Made by a program: the position numbers and the translations under genes. Of a DNA stretch of 14,368 nucleotides, positions 1 through 7,794 are shown piece after piece. Location: assembly GCA_026387965.1 (NCBI GenBank), contig JAPLKR010000054.1, positions 1-14,368 of the forward strand, read 5' to 3'. Below the pieces are notes generated by a model. That model made no database searches. It had not been told where the DNA came from and saw nothing but the letters and a program-made list of their open reading frames with translations. Origin of the DNA: Fusobacteriota bacterium. GTDB taxonomy: Bacteria > Fusobacteriota > Fusobacteriia > JAPLKR01. Every line of letters starts with the position of its first letter. Within the stretch, counting starts at the first letter, position 1.

Positions 1-608
1 GTTTTTAATTACAAGGTCAATAAAGTCATTACTTGTGTATTGACTCCCTTGATCTGTGTTGATGATTTCAGGTTTTGCCCGTTTTAAAGCTTTTTCCAAT
101 ACGCTCGTACATAGTTCCTTGTTAAGCGAGTTCGAGAGTCCTCACGCTACGATATAGCGTGAGTAGACATCGATAATAGCTGTAAGGTACATGAATCCAT
201 TTTGGGTACGAATATACGTGATATCGGTACACCACACTTGATTTTTTCTTGTTATTTCTAAGCCTGTCAACAAATAAGGGAACTTTTTATATGTCTTTTT
301 GCCCAAACTTAAATTAGGTTTCGGATACACCGTTTTGGTTTTAAGTTCTTTCGTCATATTACTCGATTTTCGTCTATCAATATTATGCCCGCTCAATTTA
401 ATTGATCCCTTATACTTCGTGCTCCCATATAGGGATGTTTAAGATGTAAAGTTAGTACGACATCATAGATTTCATCAGCCATAGAGGGCTTTTCTTTCTT
501 TTTATAATAGTAACTAGAACGGTTAATTCCGAGTAATACACATTGTATTACCAAAGGTATTTGTGTGTTTTCTGGCTCTAACAGAGCTATTTTGCCCGCT
601 AAGTTCAA
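1..608 (-). pseudogene. IS3-family transposase OrfB, frameshifted, with internal stop, partial
   Basis: This is the transposase catalytic subunit of the IS3 element. It begins at a TTG (608) that overlaps the OrfA stop. The N-terminal part contains GINRSSYYYKK and KHPYMGARSIRDQL, typical of the HTH_21 region before an IS3 integrase core. Near 395 the frame breaks; loss of one A from a short A run would explain it, because the next frame resumes with SGHNID and YPKPNLS. The core begins with CTDITYI (first catalytic Asp) and DVYSRYIVA. A TGA at 142-144 replaces the usual Trp before GLSN. The frame then continues to NTDQGSQYTSND (second catalytic Asp) and runs off the left edge before the final Glu. 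With a frameshift and a nonsense codon it should give no active transposase. Confidence 0.85.
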
Positions 609-888
609 TCCTCGATATTGAGTTTTTTTAGGAAATCTACATGGAGCGTTAATTCTCCTACTTTACGTTTTAACCGTGCTTCCTTGTTTTCCATTTCAGC
701 GATGCGCTTCAATTCTTTTTTATTGGTTTGTCTATCGAAAATACCGGAGCTACCCTGGATGAGTTCTTCTTTCCAGCGGCACACTAAACTGGGAGCTACC
801 CCGTATTCTGATGCTAATTCTTATAATGTTTTTCACTCTTTTAAAGCTTCTATCGCTACTTCTTTTTATAGTATTGACGGTTATTCAT
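605..888 (-). pseudogene. IS3-family OrfA (helix-turn-helix), with internal stops
   Basis: OrfA of IS3 elements binds the IS ends and is normally fused to OrfB by frameshifting. Starting from the ATG at 888, the first codons (MNNRQYYKKK) hit stops. The recognisable frame then runs VAIEALKE-stop-KTL-stop-ELASEYGVAPSLVCRWKEEL, a HTH_8-type DNA-binding domain, then a charged, coiled-coil-like segment (AEMENKEARLKRKVGEL) and the ending FLKKLNIED. Both internal stops, TGA and TAA, fall where this family usually has Gln. The start and the HTH core are out of register, so there is also an early indel. The final TGA (605-607) overlaps the OrfB TTG, the usual IS3 arrangement. The gene is dead. Confidence 0.8.
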
Positions 889-942
889 GAAGGCCTCTTA
901 TCGTTGGATATATTTTAGGGTTTTATTCCTTACGTTTCGCTA

Positions 943-952
943 ACTTCTGCCC
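943..952. repeat. Putative upstream terminal end of the IS3 element
   Basis: On the minus strand this reads TGGGCAGAAG, beginning with the TG expected of IS3 ends and lying about 64 nt upstream of the OrfA ATG. A similar, interrupted sequence in the opposite orientation (TGGGCAG-cag-GAAG, 1029-1042) lies just outside and could be a relic of another end or chance. Without the far end of the element the boundary is a guess. Confidence 0.3.
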
Positions 953-1102
953 AAAATACCTATTCCATTATATTTATCCGTCCGATATAAATGAGATGAG
1001 ATTTAAGAAAAAGATATTTTTAAATACTGGGCAGCAGGAAGAAATATTTTTTTTTGCTTTTTTTCTGTTCAATTTTATTGGTGTGACATAAAATTTTAAT
1101 TC

Positions 1103-1131
1103 TTTTTCTAGTTGCAAAAATATGTTATAAT
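1103..1131 (+). promoter_or_regulatory. Likely sigma-70 promoter for argS (extended -10)
   Basis: A perfect TATAAT at 1126-1131 is preceded by TG one base away (TGTTATAAT, 1123-1131), an extended -10 element. The expected -35 position (about 1103-1108) is only a T-rich stretch, which extended -10 promoters tolerate. Transcription would start near 1138, leaving a short leader with the ribosome site AGAGGTGA before the argS ATG. The remaining intergenic DNA (953-1102) is A/T-rich with poly-T tracts, and I see no gene in it. Confidence 0.6.
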
Positions 1132-1165
1132 GGAACTATAAATATCAAATAAATAGAGGTGACGT

Positions 1166-2869
1166 ATGTTATTTGAACAACAATTAGAATTGGTACTACA
1201 AAAAGCTGCAGTATCAGTATTTGGAACGATTGAATTGAAACCATTACTACTACAAAAAAGTAGTAATTTGAAATTTGGAGATTTTCAAACCAATTTTGCT
1301 ATGGTGAATAGTAAAATCGTGGGAGGCAATCCAAGAGACATTGCGGTAAGATTAATTGCTGCGATTGATGAGAACGCTTTAATTGAAAAATGTGAGATAG
1401 CAGGACCCGGCTTTATCAATATTTTCATTAGAACCTCGGCGATAGAAAATTTCTTAAAAAATATGAGTGTTGAAAAGCAAGATTTTTCATTTTTAAATAG
1501 GAAAGGCGATATTATCATTGACTATTCAAGCCCGAATATTGCAAAGCAAATGCATATAGGCCATCTTAGAAGTACGGTTATTGGAGACTCTATTAAAAGA
1601 ATGTATAATTTTCTTGGATATCATACCATTGCAGACAATCATATTGGAGATTGGGGAACACAATTTGGGAAGCTTATTGTTGCCTACCATAAATGGATAG
1701 ACAGAGAAAACTATGAGAGAAGTCCTATAGAAGAACTTGAAAGACTCTATGTTAAATATTCTCAAACGGTTGAGAGTGAACCTGAACTTGAAATTCAAGC
1801 CCGTTTCGAACTAAAAAAACTTCAAGAAGGTGATGGTTACAATACAAATCTTTGGAAAGAGTTTATTAAAATTTCGCTCCAAGAGTATGGAAAAGTTTAC
1901 TCACGACTTGGAATTTCATTTGATACATTTTATGGAGAATCATTTTATAATGATAAGATGCCACACGTAATTGAACTGCTGCTTGAGAAGAAAATTGCCT
2001 CAATGGATGATGGTACAACCATAGTATTTTTTGAAGGAGATGAACTACCACCGTGTATTGTAAGAAAAAAGGATGGCGCATTTTTATATGCCACGTCTGA
2101 TTTAGCGTGTATTGATTTTAGAAGAAAAGCTTATGATGTCAATAGAATGGTCTATGTGACAGATGACAGACAGCAAAATCACTTTAGACAATTTTTCAAA
2201 ATTGCAGAACTTTTAGGCTGGAATGAACAAAAAGAGCATGTTTATTTTGGAATTATGAAGTTTTCAGACGGCATTTTTTCAAGTCGTAAAGGGAATGTGA
2301 TTAAATTAATGGACCTTTTAGATGAATCAGTAAAACGTGCAAGAGATATTATTGAAGAAAAAAACCCAACGCTTCCACCAGAGGAAAAAGACAGCATTGC
2401 GGCAGTAGTTGGAACTGGCGCTATAAAATATTTTGACCTTTCTCAAAATAAAACAAGCAATATTATTTTTGACTGGGAAAAAGTATTGAGTTTTGAAGGA
2501 AATACCAGTCCCTATATTCAGTATACGTATGCAAGAATTCAATCTATTACACGAAAATCAGGGCTTTCAAGAGAAGAGATCCAAACGGCTAAGGTGATTT
2601 TTGATGAGCAAATTGAAAGAGATATTGCAATTCAACTACTTTATTTCTACCAAGAAGTGATACGTGCAAGTGAAAGTTATAAACCAAATATCATCGCTGA
2701 TTTTATCTACGAACTCGCTAAAAAAATCAATTCACTTTATAATGCCTCTCCGGTATTAACGGCTGAAGAGTCAATAAAACGTTCCAAGCTTTTCATTTTA
2801 AATAGTGCATGTGAGGTGCTTGCTCAAGGGTTAGAACTACTTGGAATAGGTGTGTTAGAGCGAATGTAA
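1166..2869 (+). CDS. argS: Arginyl-tRNA synthetase
   Basis: This enzyme charges tRNA-Arg with arginine using ATP in the cytoplasm, and is essential for translation. The 567-residue length is normal for bacterial ArgS. The N-terminal tRNA-binding domain (about residues 1-90) includes GDFQTNFAM. The class I catalytic signature HIGH is at residues 130-133 within SSPNIAKQMHIGHLRST, diagnostic of ArgS. The second class I motif is the ArgS-type SSRKG form (372-376) rather than a canonical KMSKS. The C-terminal DALR anticodon-binding domain starts around SPYIQYTYARIQS. The ATG has an AGAGGTGA ribosome site 3-9 bases upstream. It is the first gene of a plus-strand run, 16 bp before the acyltransferase gene, and has its own extended -10 promoter. 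No lesions are visible. Confidence 0.97.
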   Translation: MLFEQQLELVLQKAAVSVFGTIELKPLLLQKSSNLKFGDFQTNFAMVNSKIVGGNPRDIAVRLIAAIDENALIEKCEIAGPGFINIFIRTSAIENFLKNMSVEKQDFSFLNRKGDIIIDYSSPNIAKQMHIGHLRSTVIGDSIKRMYNFLGYHTIADNHIGDWGTQFGKLIVAYHKWIDRENYERSPIEELERLYVKYSQTVESEPELEIQARFELKKLQEGDGYNTNLWKEFIKISLQEYGKVYSRLGISFDTFYGESFYNDKMPHVIELLLEKKIASMDDGTTIVFFEGDELPPCIVRKKDGAFLYATSDLACIDFRRKAYDVNRMVYVTDDRQQNHFRQFFKIAELLGWNEQKEHVYFGIMKFSDGIFSSRKGNVIKLMDLLDESVKRARDIIEEKNPTLPPEEKDSIAAVVGTGAIKYFDLSQNKTSNIIFDWEKVLSFEGNTSPYIQYTYARIQSITRKSGLSREEIQTAKVIFDEQIERDIAIQLLYFYQEVIRASESYKPNIIADFIYELAKKINSLYNASPVLTAEESIKRSKLFILNSACEVLAQGLELLGIGVLERM

Positions 2870-2885
2870 TTTCAAGGAGGTTGCT

Positions 2886-3737
2886 TTGAAGTATAAGTTT
2901 GAGATGTTTGCTTTAAATATATTTAAAGGGATGACCCTTCTAATGCCTTGGAAAATGCGTTATGTATTTTCAGATATATTGGCAAAAATAAGTTATTTTG
3001 TACTAAAGAGTCGCAGAGAAATAACCTATAAAAATTTGAAAATAGCCTTTCCTGATTACAGTGAAGAAGAGATTATTAAGATAGCCAAAGCATGTTATAT
3101 CAATATGACGCGTAATTTTGTAGAAACTTTCTTTATGCCCCAACTTCTATCAAAAGGTAATGCTGAAATTACTAATGAAGAGATAATGAAAGAAGCGTAT
3201 CTTGAAAAAAAAGGTGTACTTCTTGTTTCACTTCATGAAGGCAACTGGGAAATTGGTGCATATTTTGGTTATCAAGGGTATAAAATGTATCACATCGTAA
3301 AACGTCAAAAAAATCCTCTTTTTGACACCTATATTAATGAGACAAGAAGTGCAATGGGTGTTAAATTTATTTATAAAGGTGACAGCCCCAAAAAAATTAT
3401 TTCAGCAATAAAAAAAGGTGCGATTATTTCAATGCTTTCTGATCAATATGTCGATGACACAGATGTTACTTTCTTTGGTCAAAATACGCAAGCACCTTCC
3501 GGTGTAGCGGTACTTGCGCTTAAATACGATGTGCCAATAGTATTTGGGTATTGTTTAAGAGATAAAAATAATAGACATCAGTTAATTCTTCAAGAGAGAA
3601 TATACCCTGTTGTAAAGCCCAATATCAAAGAGAGTGTACAAGCCACCACTCAACTTTACATCACTAAGATGGAAGAGGTGATTCGCCAATATCCTGAGCA
3701 GTGGCTATGGCAACACAATCGTTTTAAGGAGAGATAG
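2886..3737 (+). CDS. Lipid A-type lysophospholipid acyltransferase (LpxL/HtrB family)
   Basis: Members of this inner-membrane family transfer fatty acyl chains to lipid A precursors (or related lysophospholipids) on the cytoplasmic face. The 283-residue length fits. The N-terminal stretch (FALNIFKGMTLLMPW region) is hydrophobic and could anchor the protein. The catalytic H-x4-E motif is HEGNWE, with His117 and Glu122. A second family block is SDQYVDDTDVTFFGQ followed by APSGVAVLALKYDVPIVFGY. The start is TTG at 2886, chosen because a strong AAGGAGG lies five bases upstream. The stop is directly followed by the kdsB ATG, so the pair is probably coupled, and the KDO neighbour supports a role in LPS assembly. 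Which acyl position or acceptor it uses cannot be read from sequence alone. Confidence 0.88.
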   Translation: MKYKFEMFALNIFKGMTLLMPWKMRYVFSDILAKISYFVLKSRREITYKNLKIAFPDYSEEEIIKIAKACYINMTRNFVETFFMPQLLSKGNAEITNEEIMKEAYLEKKGVLLVSLHEGNWEIGAYFGYQGYKMYHIVKRQKNPLFDTYINETRSAMGVKFIYKGDSPKKIISAIKKGAIISMLSDQYVDDTDVTFFGQNTQAPSGVAVLALKYDVPIVFGYCLRDKNNRHQLILQERIYPVVKPNIKESVQATTQLYITKMEEVIRQYPEQWLWQHNRFKER

Positions 3738-4490
3738 ATGAAATCAGTAGGAATTATACCAGCGCGATTTGCCTCCACCCGTTTTCCGGGAAAACCCCTT
3801 GCGTTAATTTCAGGAAAACCCATGATAGAGTGGGTCTACAAGCGTGCGAAAGAGTCAAAACTCGACTATGTTGTTGTGGCGACAGATGACGAAAGGATAT
3901 TTAAATGTGTTGAAGCGTTTGGGGGAATGGCCGTGATGACTCGAGTAGATCACGAGACAGGAACCGATAGACTTCAAGAGGCAGTAGAAAAACTTTCTGA
4001 AGTATTAGGCGATTTTCAAATTGTCATAAATGTTCAAGGAGATGAGCCTTTAATCGAGAGAGAGCTTATCAATAGTTTAGTAGAAGTGATGAAAGTAGAT
4101 GAGAGCATTCCTATGGGAACCCTTAAGCACAAAATTACATCATCTTCAGATATTGAGAATCCCAATGTGGTTAAGGTAATTTGTGATATATATGATAATG
4201 CAATTTATTTCAGCCGTTCACCTATCCCTTTTAATAGAGCTAAGAAGGAGATGACATACTATAGACATTTAGGAATTTATGCCTATAGAAAAGAGTTTTT
4301 GGCCAAATTTACTCAGATGCAGCAGAGTAATTTGGAAAAATTAGAGTCCCTAGAACAGCTCAGAGCTCTTGAAAATGGGTATAAAATTAAAGTATTAGAA
4401 GCTAAAACAGCTTGTGCGGGTGTAGATACCCCAGAAGATTTAGTGAAAATTGAGAGTTATATTCAAGAGAATAGAATTAAGTTAGACTAA
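3738..4490 (+). CDS. kdsB: 3-deoxy-manno-octulosonate cytidylyltransferase (CMP-KDO synthetase)
   Basis: KdsB activates KDO with CTP to CMP-KDO, the sugar donor for the LPS inner core. The 250-residue length is typical. The N-terminal nucleotide-binding motif is RFASTRFPGKPL (residues 10-21). NVQGDEP at 98-104 carries the metal-binding aspartate (Asp102). HLGIYAYR and LEQLRALENGYKI are family blocks, and GVDTPEDL near the end is the conserved C-terminal signature. The ATG sits directly after the acyltransferase stop (TAGATG), with AAGGAGAG inside the previous gene as ribosome site. The two LPS genes therefore form one translational unit. A hairpin terminator follows immediately. Confidence 0.96.
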   Translation: MKSVGIIPARFASTRFPGKPLALISGKPMIEWVYKRAKESKLDYVVVATDDERIFKCVEAFGGMAVMTRVDHETGTDRLQEAVEKLSEVLGDFQIVINVQGDEPLIERELINSLVEVMKVDESIPMGTLKHKITSSSDIENPNVVKVICDIYDNAIYFSRSPIPFNRAKKEMTYYRHLGIYAYRKEFLAKFTQMQQSNLEKLESLEQLRALENGYKIKVLEAKTACAGVDTPEDLVKIESYIQENRIKLD

Positions 4491-4524
4491 AAGTGGCTCC
4501 TATGCAAATGGGGGCTTTGTTTTT
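4490..4524 (+). terminator. Probable rho-independent terminator after kdsB
   Basis: AAAG (4490-4493) pairs with CTTT (4515-4518), and CTCC (4497-4500) pairs with GGGG (4510-4513, one G-U), separated by a small internal loop. A TTTTT run follows at 4520-4524. The stem is imperfect, so some read-through into the downstream acyltransferase gene is plausible. I see no strong separate promoter in the 48-bp gap. Confidence 0.5.
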
Positions 4525-4538
4525 AGAAAGGGTAGTGA

Positions 4539-5273
4539 ATGAAAAGAGAAATAAGAGATGAAATCGTTGAGATGATTCGGTGTGGAATAGTGAAAGAAAA
4601 TTTTTATCAAATTGTCAAAAAAATGGGTATTTTCATAGATGAAAGTTATCTCAATAACACAACGCTGTATTCAGAAAAATTGCCAATATATGCCTTGAAC
4701 CCCTACTCAGAAAAGCAGAAAATGCTTCACTTGCTATGGGATTTACTAGAACTCTCGCCCTACAAGTTAGATGTTTCTTTTAGCATTTTGATAAGAAGAG
4801 CGATCGCAAAAGAACTTTTCAAAAAATGTGGAAAGAATTTTATAGCTTTAAATGGGGTTAAATTTAATTTGGGACATCAAATAGAAGTGGGCGATGATGT
4901 ATTTCTAAATGAAGATTGCTATATTGATAGTAAAGGTGGGGTATTTCTTGGTGACAGCGTTGCGCTTACTGAAAGAGTGATGATATTTTCTCATACCCAT
5001 AGTGAAAATTGTCATAGTGAGAGAGTCTACAAACCTGTAAGAATAGAAAGTTTTGCAAAAATATATACCAATTGTATTATAAACTATGGTGTTACTATTG
5101 GAAAAGGTGCTATCGTGGGTGCTAATTCCATAGTAACTAAAGATGTTAATGCTTACGAAGTGGTTGCTGGATCTCCAGCAAAATATATTCGAGATAGAGA
5201 GACAAATGATAAAAGAGACAAGGAGCTATCACATTTTTGGTTAAATGGAAAAGCCTTTCAGGAGGAGAAATGA
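4539..5273 (+). CDS. Hexapeptide-repeat (left-handed beta-helix) O-acyltransferase
   Basis: Such enzymes, related to galactoside, maltose and NodL-type acetyltransferases, usually move acetyl groups from acetyl-CoA to sugar hydroxyls. The C-terminal half (about residues 105-230) shows hexapeptide turns such as VGDDVFLNEDC, LGDSVALTERV, YGVTIGKGAIVGANSIVTKDV and the ending VVAGSPAKYI. The HTHS motif (His152 and His154) matches the catalytic histidine region. The first roughly 100 residues are helical and charged, longer than the short leader of typical maltose acetyltransferases. AAGGG lies upstream of the ATG. The TGA overlaps the dtd ATG (ATGA), suggesting coupling. The position after kdsB makes a surface-polysaccharide substrate plausible, but that is inferred from neighbours only. 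Confidence 0.8.
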   Translation: MKREIRDEIVEMIRCGIVKENFYQIVKKMGIFIDESYLNNTTLYSEKLPIYALNPYSEKQKMLHLLWDLLELSPYKLDVSFSILIRRAIAKELFKKCGKNFIALNGVKFNLGHQIEVGDDVFLNEDCYIDSKGGVFLGDSVALTERVMIFSHTHSENCHSERVYKPVRIESFAKIYTNCIINYGVTIGKGAIVGANSIVTKDVNAYEVVAGSPAKYIRDRETNDKRDKELSHFWLNGKAFQEEK

Positions 5274-5728
5274 GAGCTGTATTACAAAGAGTGAGTGAAG
5301 CCGGAGTTTCAGTAGAGGGAATAACCATTGGGGAGATTCAACAAGGGCTTCTCGTTCTTTTGGGTATACATGAGAGCGATAGTGAAGATCAAGTAAAGTG
5401 GTTGGCTTCTAAAGTAATTAATTTAAGAATTTTTGAAGATTTACAAGGAAAAATGAACCATTCACTTCTTGAACAAGGTGGGGAGATGTTAATTGTTTCT
5501 CAGTTTACCCTATATGGAAAGTGTGAAAAAGGTAGACGCCCTGGTTTTTCGAGTGCAGCACGGCCCGAAATTTCTATTCCACTCTATGAAAAATTTATTG
5601 AAGAGGTGAAAAAATTAGGGGTAGTAAAAGTAGCAACAGGTGAGTTTGGTGCAGATATGCAAGTGTCGCTCACAAACGATGGGCCGGTAACACTAATAAT
5701 AGATACACCAAAGGAGAAAAAATGTTGA
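5270..5728 (+). CDS. dtd: D-aminoacyl-tRNA deacylase
   Basis: Dtd hydrolyses D-amino acids mischarged onto tRNA, and glycine mischarged onto tRNA-Ala, recycling the tRNA in the cytoplasm. I chose ATG 5270 (152 residues) over an upstream in-frame start because MRAVLQRV is the conserved N-terminus and AGGAGG lies just upstream. The two active-site motifs are present at their usual positions: SQFTLYG (SQFT at residues 77-80) and NDGPVT (136-141), the latter carrying the cross-subunit Gly-cisPro. Its start overlaps the previous gene's stop and its stop overlaps the rlmD start by 7 bp, so the three genes are likely translated together. The protein is intact. Confidence 0.96.
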   Translation: MRAVLQRVSEAGVSVEGITIGEIQQGLLVLLGIHESDSEDQVKWLASKVINLRIFEDLQGKMNHSLLEQGGEMLIVSQFTLYGKCEKGRRPGFSSAARPEISIPLYEKFIEEVKKLGVVKVATGEFGADMQVSLTNDGPVTLIIDTPKEKKC

Positions 5729-7065
5729 AAAAATTTGATAAAATAGAAGTTACAATAGAGAAGATAGTTCAAGGCGGAGAAGGATTAGCTTACTGTGACG
5801 GTATGGTAATATTTGTACCACAGGTACTTCCTGGTGAAAAAGTTGAAGTTCAGCTGATTTCAGTAAAAAAAGATTACGCTCGAGGACTTGTAACGCAAAT
5901 ATTAGAAAAAAGTGCTGGAAGAGTGGATTCAAAGTATTGTGAAAATTTTACAGAGTGTGGTGGATGCGATTTGATATTTGCTGAGTATGATGAGCAAGTG
6001 AAAATTAAAAATAACATTTTAATACAAGAAATAGCACGTGCTAAAATAGAGACGGAGTATAAAGAGTTCATAAAATCTGAGAACCCATTTAACTATAGAA
6101 ATAAAGTGATTCAACCCTTTCAATTTAGAAATGGTGAAATTATTTCAGGATTCTACAAGCCTAAGAGTCATGAAGTGGTGGAGATTTCACAGTGTGCGAC
6201 CCAGCCAAAAGCTTTTGATGAAGTTATTGAAGCGATTAAAGGACTTTGTAAGGTGTGCCATGTGACCATTTATGATGAAAAGGCAAGACGTGGGATACTT
6301 AGAAATGTAATGCTGAGAGCCAATAAAGAAGGAGAGATACTTGTTGGCTTAATTGTCTCAAAAGTAACGCCTGGTATTGAGGCACTTGGTGAAGAGATTT
6401 CAAAAATATCCACAGTTGTTTCTGTATATGCCATCAAAAATATGCGTGAAGACAATGTGCTTCTAACTACCGATATCGTACATTTAAAAGGGAACAAAGT
6501 ACTCTATGAAAAGCTGTTTGACAGCATTTTTCAAATTTCCCCTCTATCATTTTTTCAAATCAACATGTTTCAAATCGAGAAGCTCTATGAGCGCGTGTTT
6601 GAGCTAGTTGGGGACATTTCACAAAAAGTTGTATTAGATGCTTATAGTGGAACAGGAACAATGGCCATGATTATGGCAAAACGTTCAAAAAGAGTGGTTG
6701 GTATTGAAGTGGTGGAGTCCGCTGTAAAAGATGCAAGGCAAATGGCCAAACGAAATGGATTTGCAAATACTGAATTTCACGAGGGTGAAGTGGAAGTTGT
6801 ACTCCCGAAACTTATAAAAAATGGATTGAAATTGGATGTGGCTGTAATTGATCCTCCACGCAAAGGAATTGAAAAAAGCGTCATTGAACTCTTTGCACAG
6901 TGTGCGGTAAAGGAGGTTGTGTACGTATCATGCAATCCCGCTACTTTGATTCGAGATATCAAGCTATTTGAAAGTTTTGGGTATAAGTGTGTAAGCTTTC
7001 AAGGTGTTGATATGTTCCCACACACAAGCCATATTGAGTGTGTGGTGAAGTTGGTGAGAGGGTAA
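5722..7065 (+). CDS. rlmD: 23S rRNA (uracil-C5)-methyltransferase, RlmD/RumA family
   Basis: The enzyme makes 5-methyluridine in 23S rRNA using S-adenosylmethionine and carries a 4Fe-4S cluster. The 447-residue protein begins with a TRAM RNA-binding domain (about 1-65). Cluster cysteines are visible at 73, 79 and 82 (C-x5-C-x2-C) and at 158 in SQCATQP. The SAM site is DAYSGTGT at 306-313, IDPPRKG follows, and the catalytic cysteine is Cys404 in VSCNPATL. The C-terminal HIECVVKL carries the conserved Glu general base. AAGGAG precedes the ATG, which overlaps the end of dtd. In Gram-positive relatives one enzyme may modify two uridines (RlmCD), so the exact position is uncertain. The last 33 bp, HIECVVKLVRG plus stop codon less a base or two, are duplicated at 9712. 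Confidence 0.92.
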   Translation: MLKKFDKIEVTIEKIVQGGEGLAYCDGMVIFVPQVLPGEKVEVQLISVKKDYARGLVTQILEKSAGRVDSKYCENFTECGGCDLIFAEYDEQVKIKNNILIQEIARAKIETEYKEFIKSENPFNYRNKVIQPFQFRNGEIISGFYKPKSHEVVEISQCATQPKAFDEVIEAIKGLCKVCHVTIYDEKARRGILRNVMLRANKEGEILVGLIVSKVTPGIEALGEEISKISTVVSVYAIKNMREDNVLLTTDIVHLKGNKVLYEKLFDSIFQISPLSFFQINMFQIEKLYERVFELVGDISQKVVLDAYSGTGTMAMIMAKRSKRVVGIEVVESAVKDARQMAKRNGFANTEFHEGEVEVVLPKLIKNGLKLDVAVIDPPRKGIEKSVIELFAQCAVKEVVYVSCNPATLIRDIKLFESFGYKCVSFQGVDMFPHTSHIECVVKLVRG

Positions 7066-7110
7066 GGAGCTGAGTTGTGCCAGATGAGTTTGAAATCTCT
7101 TTAAAAGATA
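7033..7110 (+). repeat. Direct repeat, copy 1 (rlmD end plus methyltransferase start)
   Basis: This 78-bp stretch covers the last codons of rlmD, the ribosome site GGTAAGGAG, and the first eleven codons of a methyltransferase gene (DEFEISLKD). It is repeated at 9712-9788 with one T missing and one C/G change. In this copy the methyltransferase start (GTG at 7077) leads into unrelated codons after LKD and stops at 7221-7223, so it makes at most a 48-residue meaningless peptide. The repeat marks the left edge of the cobQ insert. Confidence 0.93.
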
Positions 7111-7171
7111 CTTCAATTGTCAATATTCTATCTGTAATACAAGAGTTTTTCTTCAAACAAAATATCATTTG

Positions 7172-7191
7172 CCGCCAATGTAGTCTGGCGG
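7172..7191 (+). promoter_or_regulatory. Leader hairpin upstream of the sigma-like gene
   Basis: CCGCCA (7172-7177) and TGGCGG (7186-7191) form a perfect six-base stem with an eight-base loop, followed directly by AAAGGGTG, a possible ribosome site, and then the ATG at 7207. There is no T run, so it does not look like a terminator. It may shape the leader of the mobile-element gene. Confidence 0.4.
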
Positions 7192-7206
7192 AAAGGGTGC
7201 ATTTTT

Positions 7207-7641
7207 ATGTCAAGAAATTTTAAAACAAGCAAAAATAATTGCACTAACTATATTTATTACGGTGTAGAAGGTTGCAAGACAGTATTAATACCAAATGAGA
7301 ATGGTGTGACTGAAGCAATAATTTAAACGTTACACAGGCTTGAAGATAAAGAGTTTGATAGAAATCGCAGTGAAACTAGGAAACACAGTAGTTTTGATGT
7401 TGTTGGTGACAAAGCTGAAATGGCTATCGACCCAAATATTGATATTGAGGATGAAGTGTTTTCTAAATTAGAAAGTGATATTGCAAAAACAATACTGCGT
7501 AAAGCACTTATATGGCTTAAACCACAGCAACAAGAGCATATACAAACTTTATATTTGTCAGAAAAGCCTATTAGTCAGGCTGAATATGCTGAGAGATTAG
7601 GAATAGAAGAGTCGGGTGTGGATATAGAGGTTGAGATATAA
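7207..7641 (+). pseudogene. Sigma-70 region 4-like protein of Firmicutes mobile-element type, broken
   Basis: The frame from ATG 7207 begins MSRNFKTSKNN, runs to a TAA at 7324-7326, then continues in the same frame through LHRLEDKEFDRNRSE, WLKPQQQEHIQTLYL and SQAEYAERLGIEESGV to a stop at 7639. I recognise the pattern of small sigma-like or helix-turn-helix proteins carried on Firmicutes phages and conjugative elements, which start with the same K/N-rich segment and end in a region 4-type helix-turn-helix (AEYAERLGI). The usual basic tail after the recognition helix is missing (it ends DIEVEI), so the end is also damaged. The ATG at 7420 could only give a 73-residue C-terminal fragment. Non-functional, in my reading. 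Confidence 0.65.
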
Positions 7642-7662
7642 TTTGATAAGATACGGATAACT

Positions 7663-7708
7663 GCCAACTATAGTAGCTGAATTAGCTATTAGGGTTGGCG
7701 ACTTTTTT
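7663..7708 (+). terminator. Strong rho-independent terminator
   Basis: GCCAAC (7663-7668) pairs with GTTGGC (7694-7699), and inside it TAGTAGCT pairs with AGCTATTA (one G-U) around a short loop. A run of six T follows (7703-7708). It lies 21 bp after the sigma-like relic and isolates it from the promoter just downstream. Confidence 0.85.
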
Positions 7709-7727
7709 GTTTGCATCTATTATCTGG

Positions 7728-7756
7728 TTGAATAATAAAAAAAATTGAGGTATAAT
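7728..7756 (+). promoter_or_regulatory. Sigma-70-type promoter inside the insert
   Basis: TTGAAT (7728-7733), a 17-base spacer and a perfect TATAAT (7751-7756) make a near-consensus promoter. The only intact gene it could now serve is cobQ, about 410 bp downstream, reading through the two methyltransferase relics. I see no terminator between them. Confidence 0.7.
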
Positions 7757-7794
7757 GTGGTAAATTGGATTAATAAAATTCTAAAATTCCATGA

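Larger units (their letters stand above)
1..952 (-). mobile_element. Decayed IS3-family insertion sequence, cut by the window edge
   Basis: Read on the minus strand, this region encodes the two classic IS3 products in order: a helix-turn-helix OrfA (888 down to 605), then an OrfB with an HTH_21-like segment and the start of an rve/DDE integrase core (608 down past position 1). Both frames are broken: two in-frame stops and an apparent early frame change in orfA, a frameshift near 395 and a TGA at 142-144 in orfB. The copy is therefore inactive unless trans-complemented. The upstream end may be at 952, where the strand reads 5'-TGGGCAGAAG inward, fitting the TG...CA rule for IS3 ends and leaving about 64 nt before the OrfA start. 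The other end lies outside the window, so neither the terminal repeats nor a target duplication can be checked. Confidence 0.85.

Noticed and set aside
618-890. A 90-residue plus-strand ORF
   Set aside because: It is the reverse complement of the IS3 orfA relic, which has clear family motifs on the minus strand. The plus-strand protein has no recognisable features.
1029-1070. Terminator or second IS end near TGGGCAGCAGGAAG and the following T tracts
   Set aside because: There is no proper stem before the T tracts, and the match to the putative IS end is interrupted by three bases. Not enough to call.
7077-7223. A 48-residue ORF from repeat copy 1
   Set aside because: Only its first eleven codons are gene-derived. 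The rest is unrelated DNA read by chance, and it overlaps the start of the sigma-like gene.
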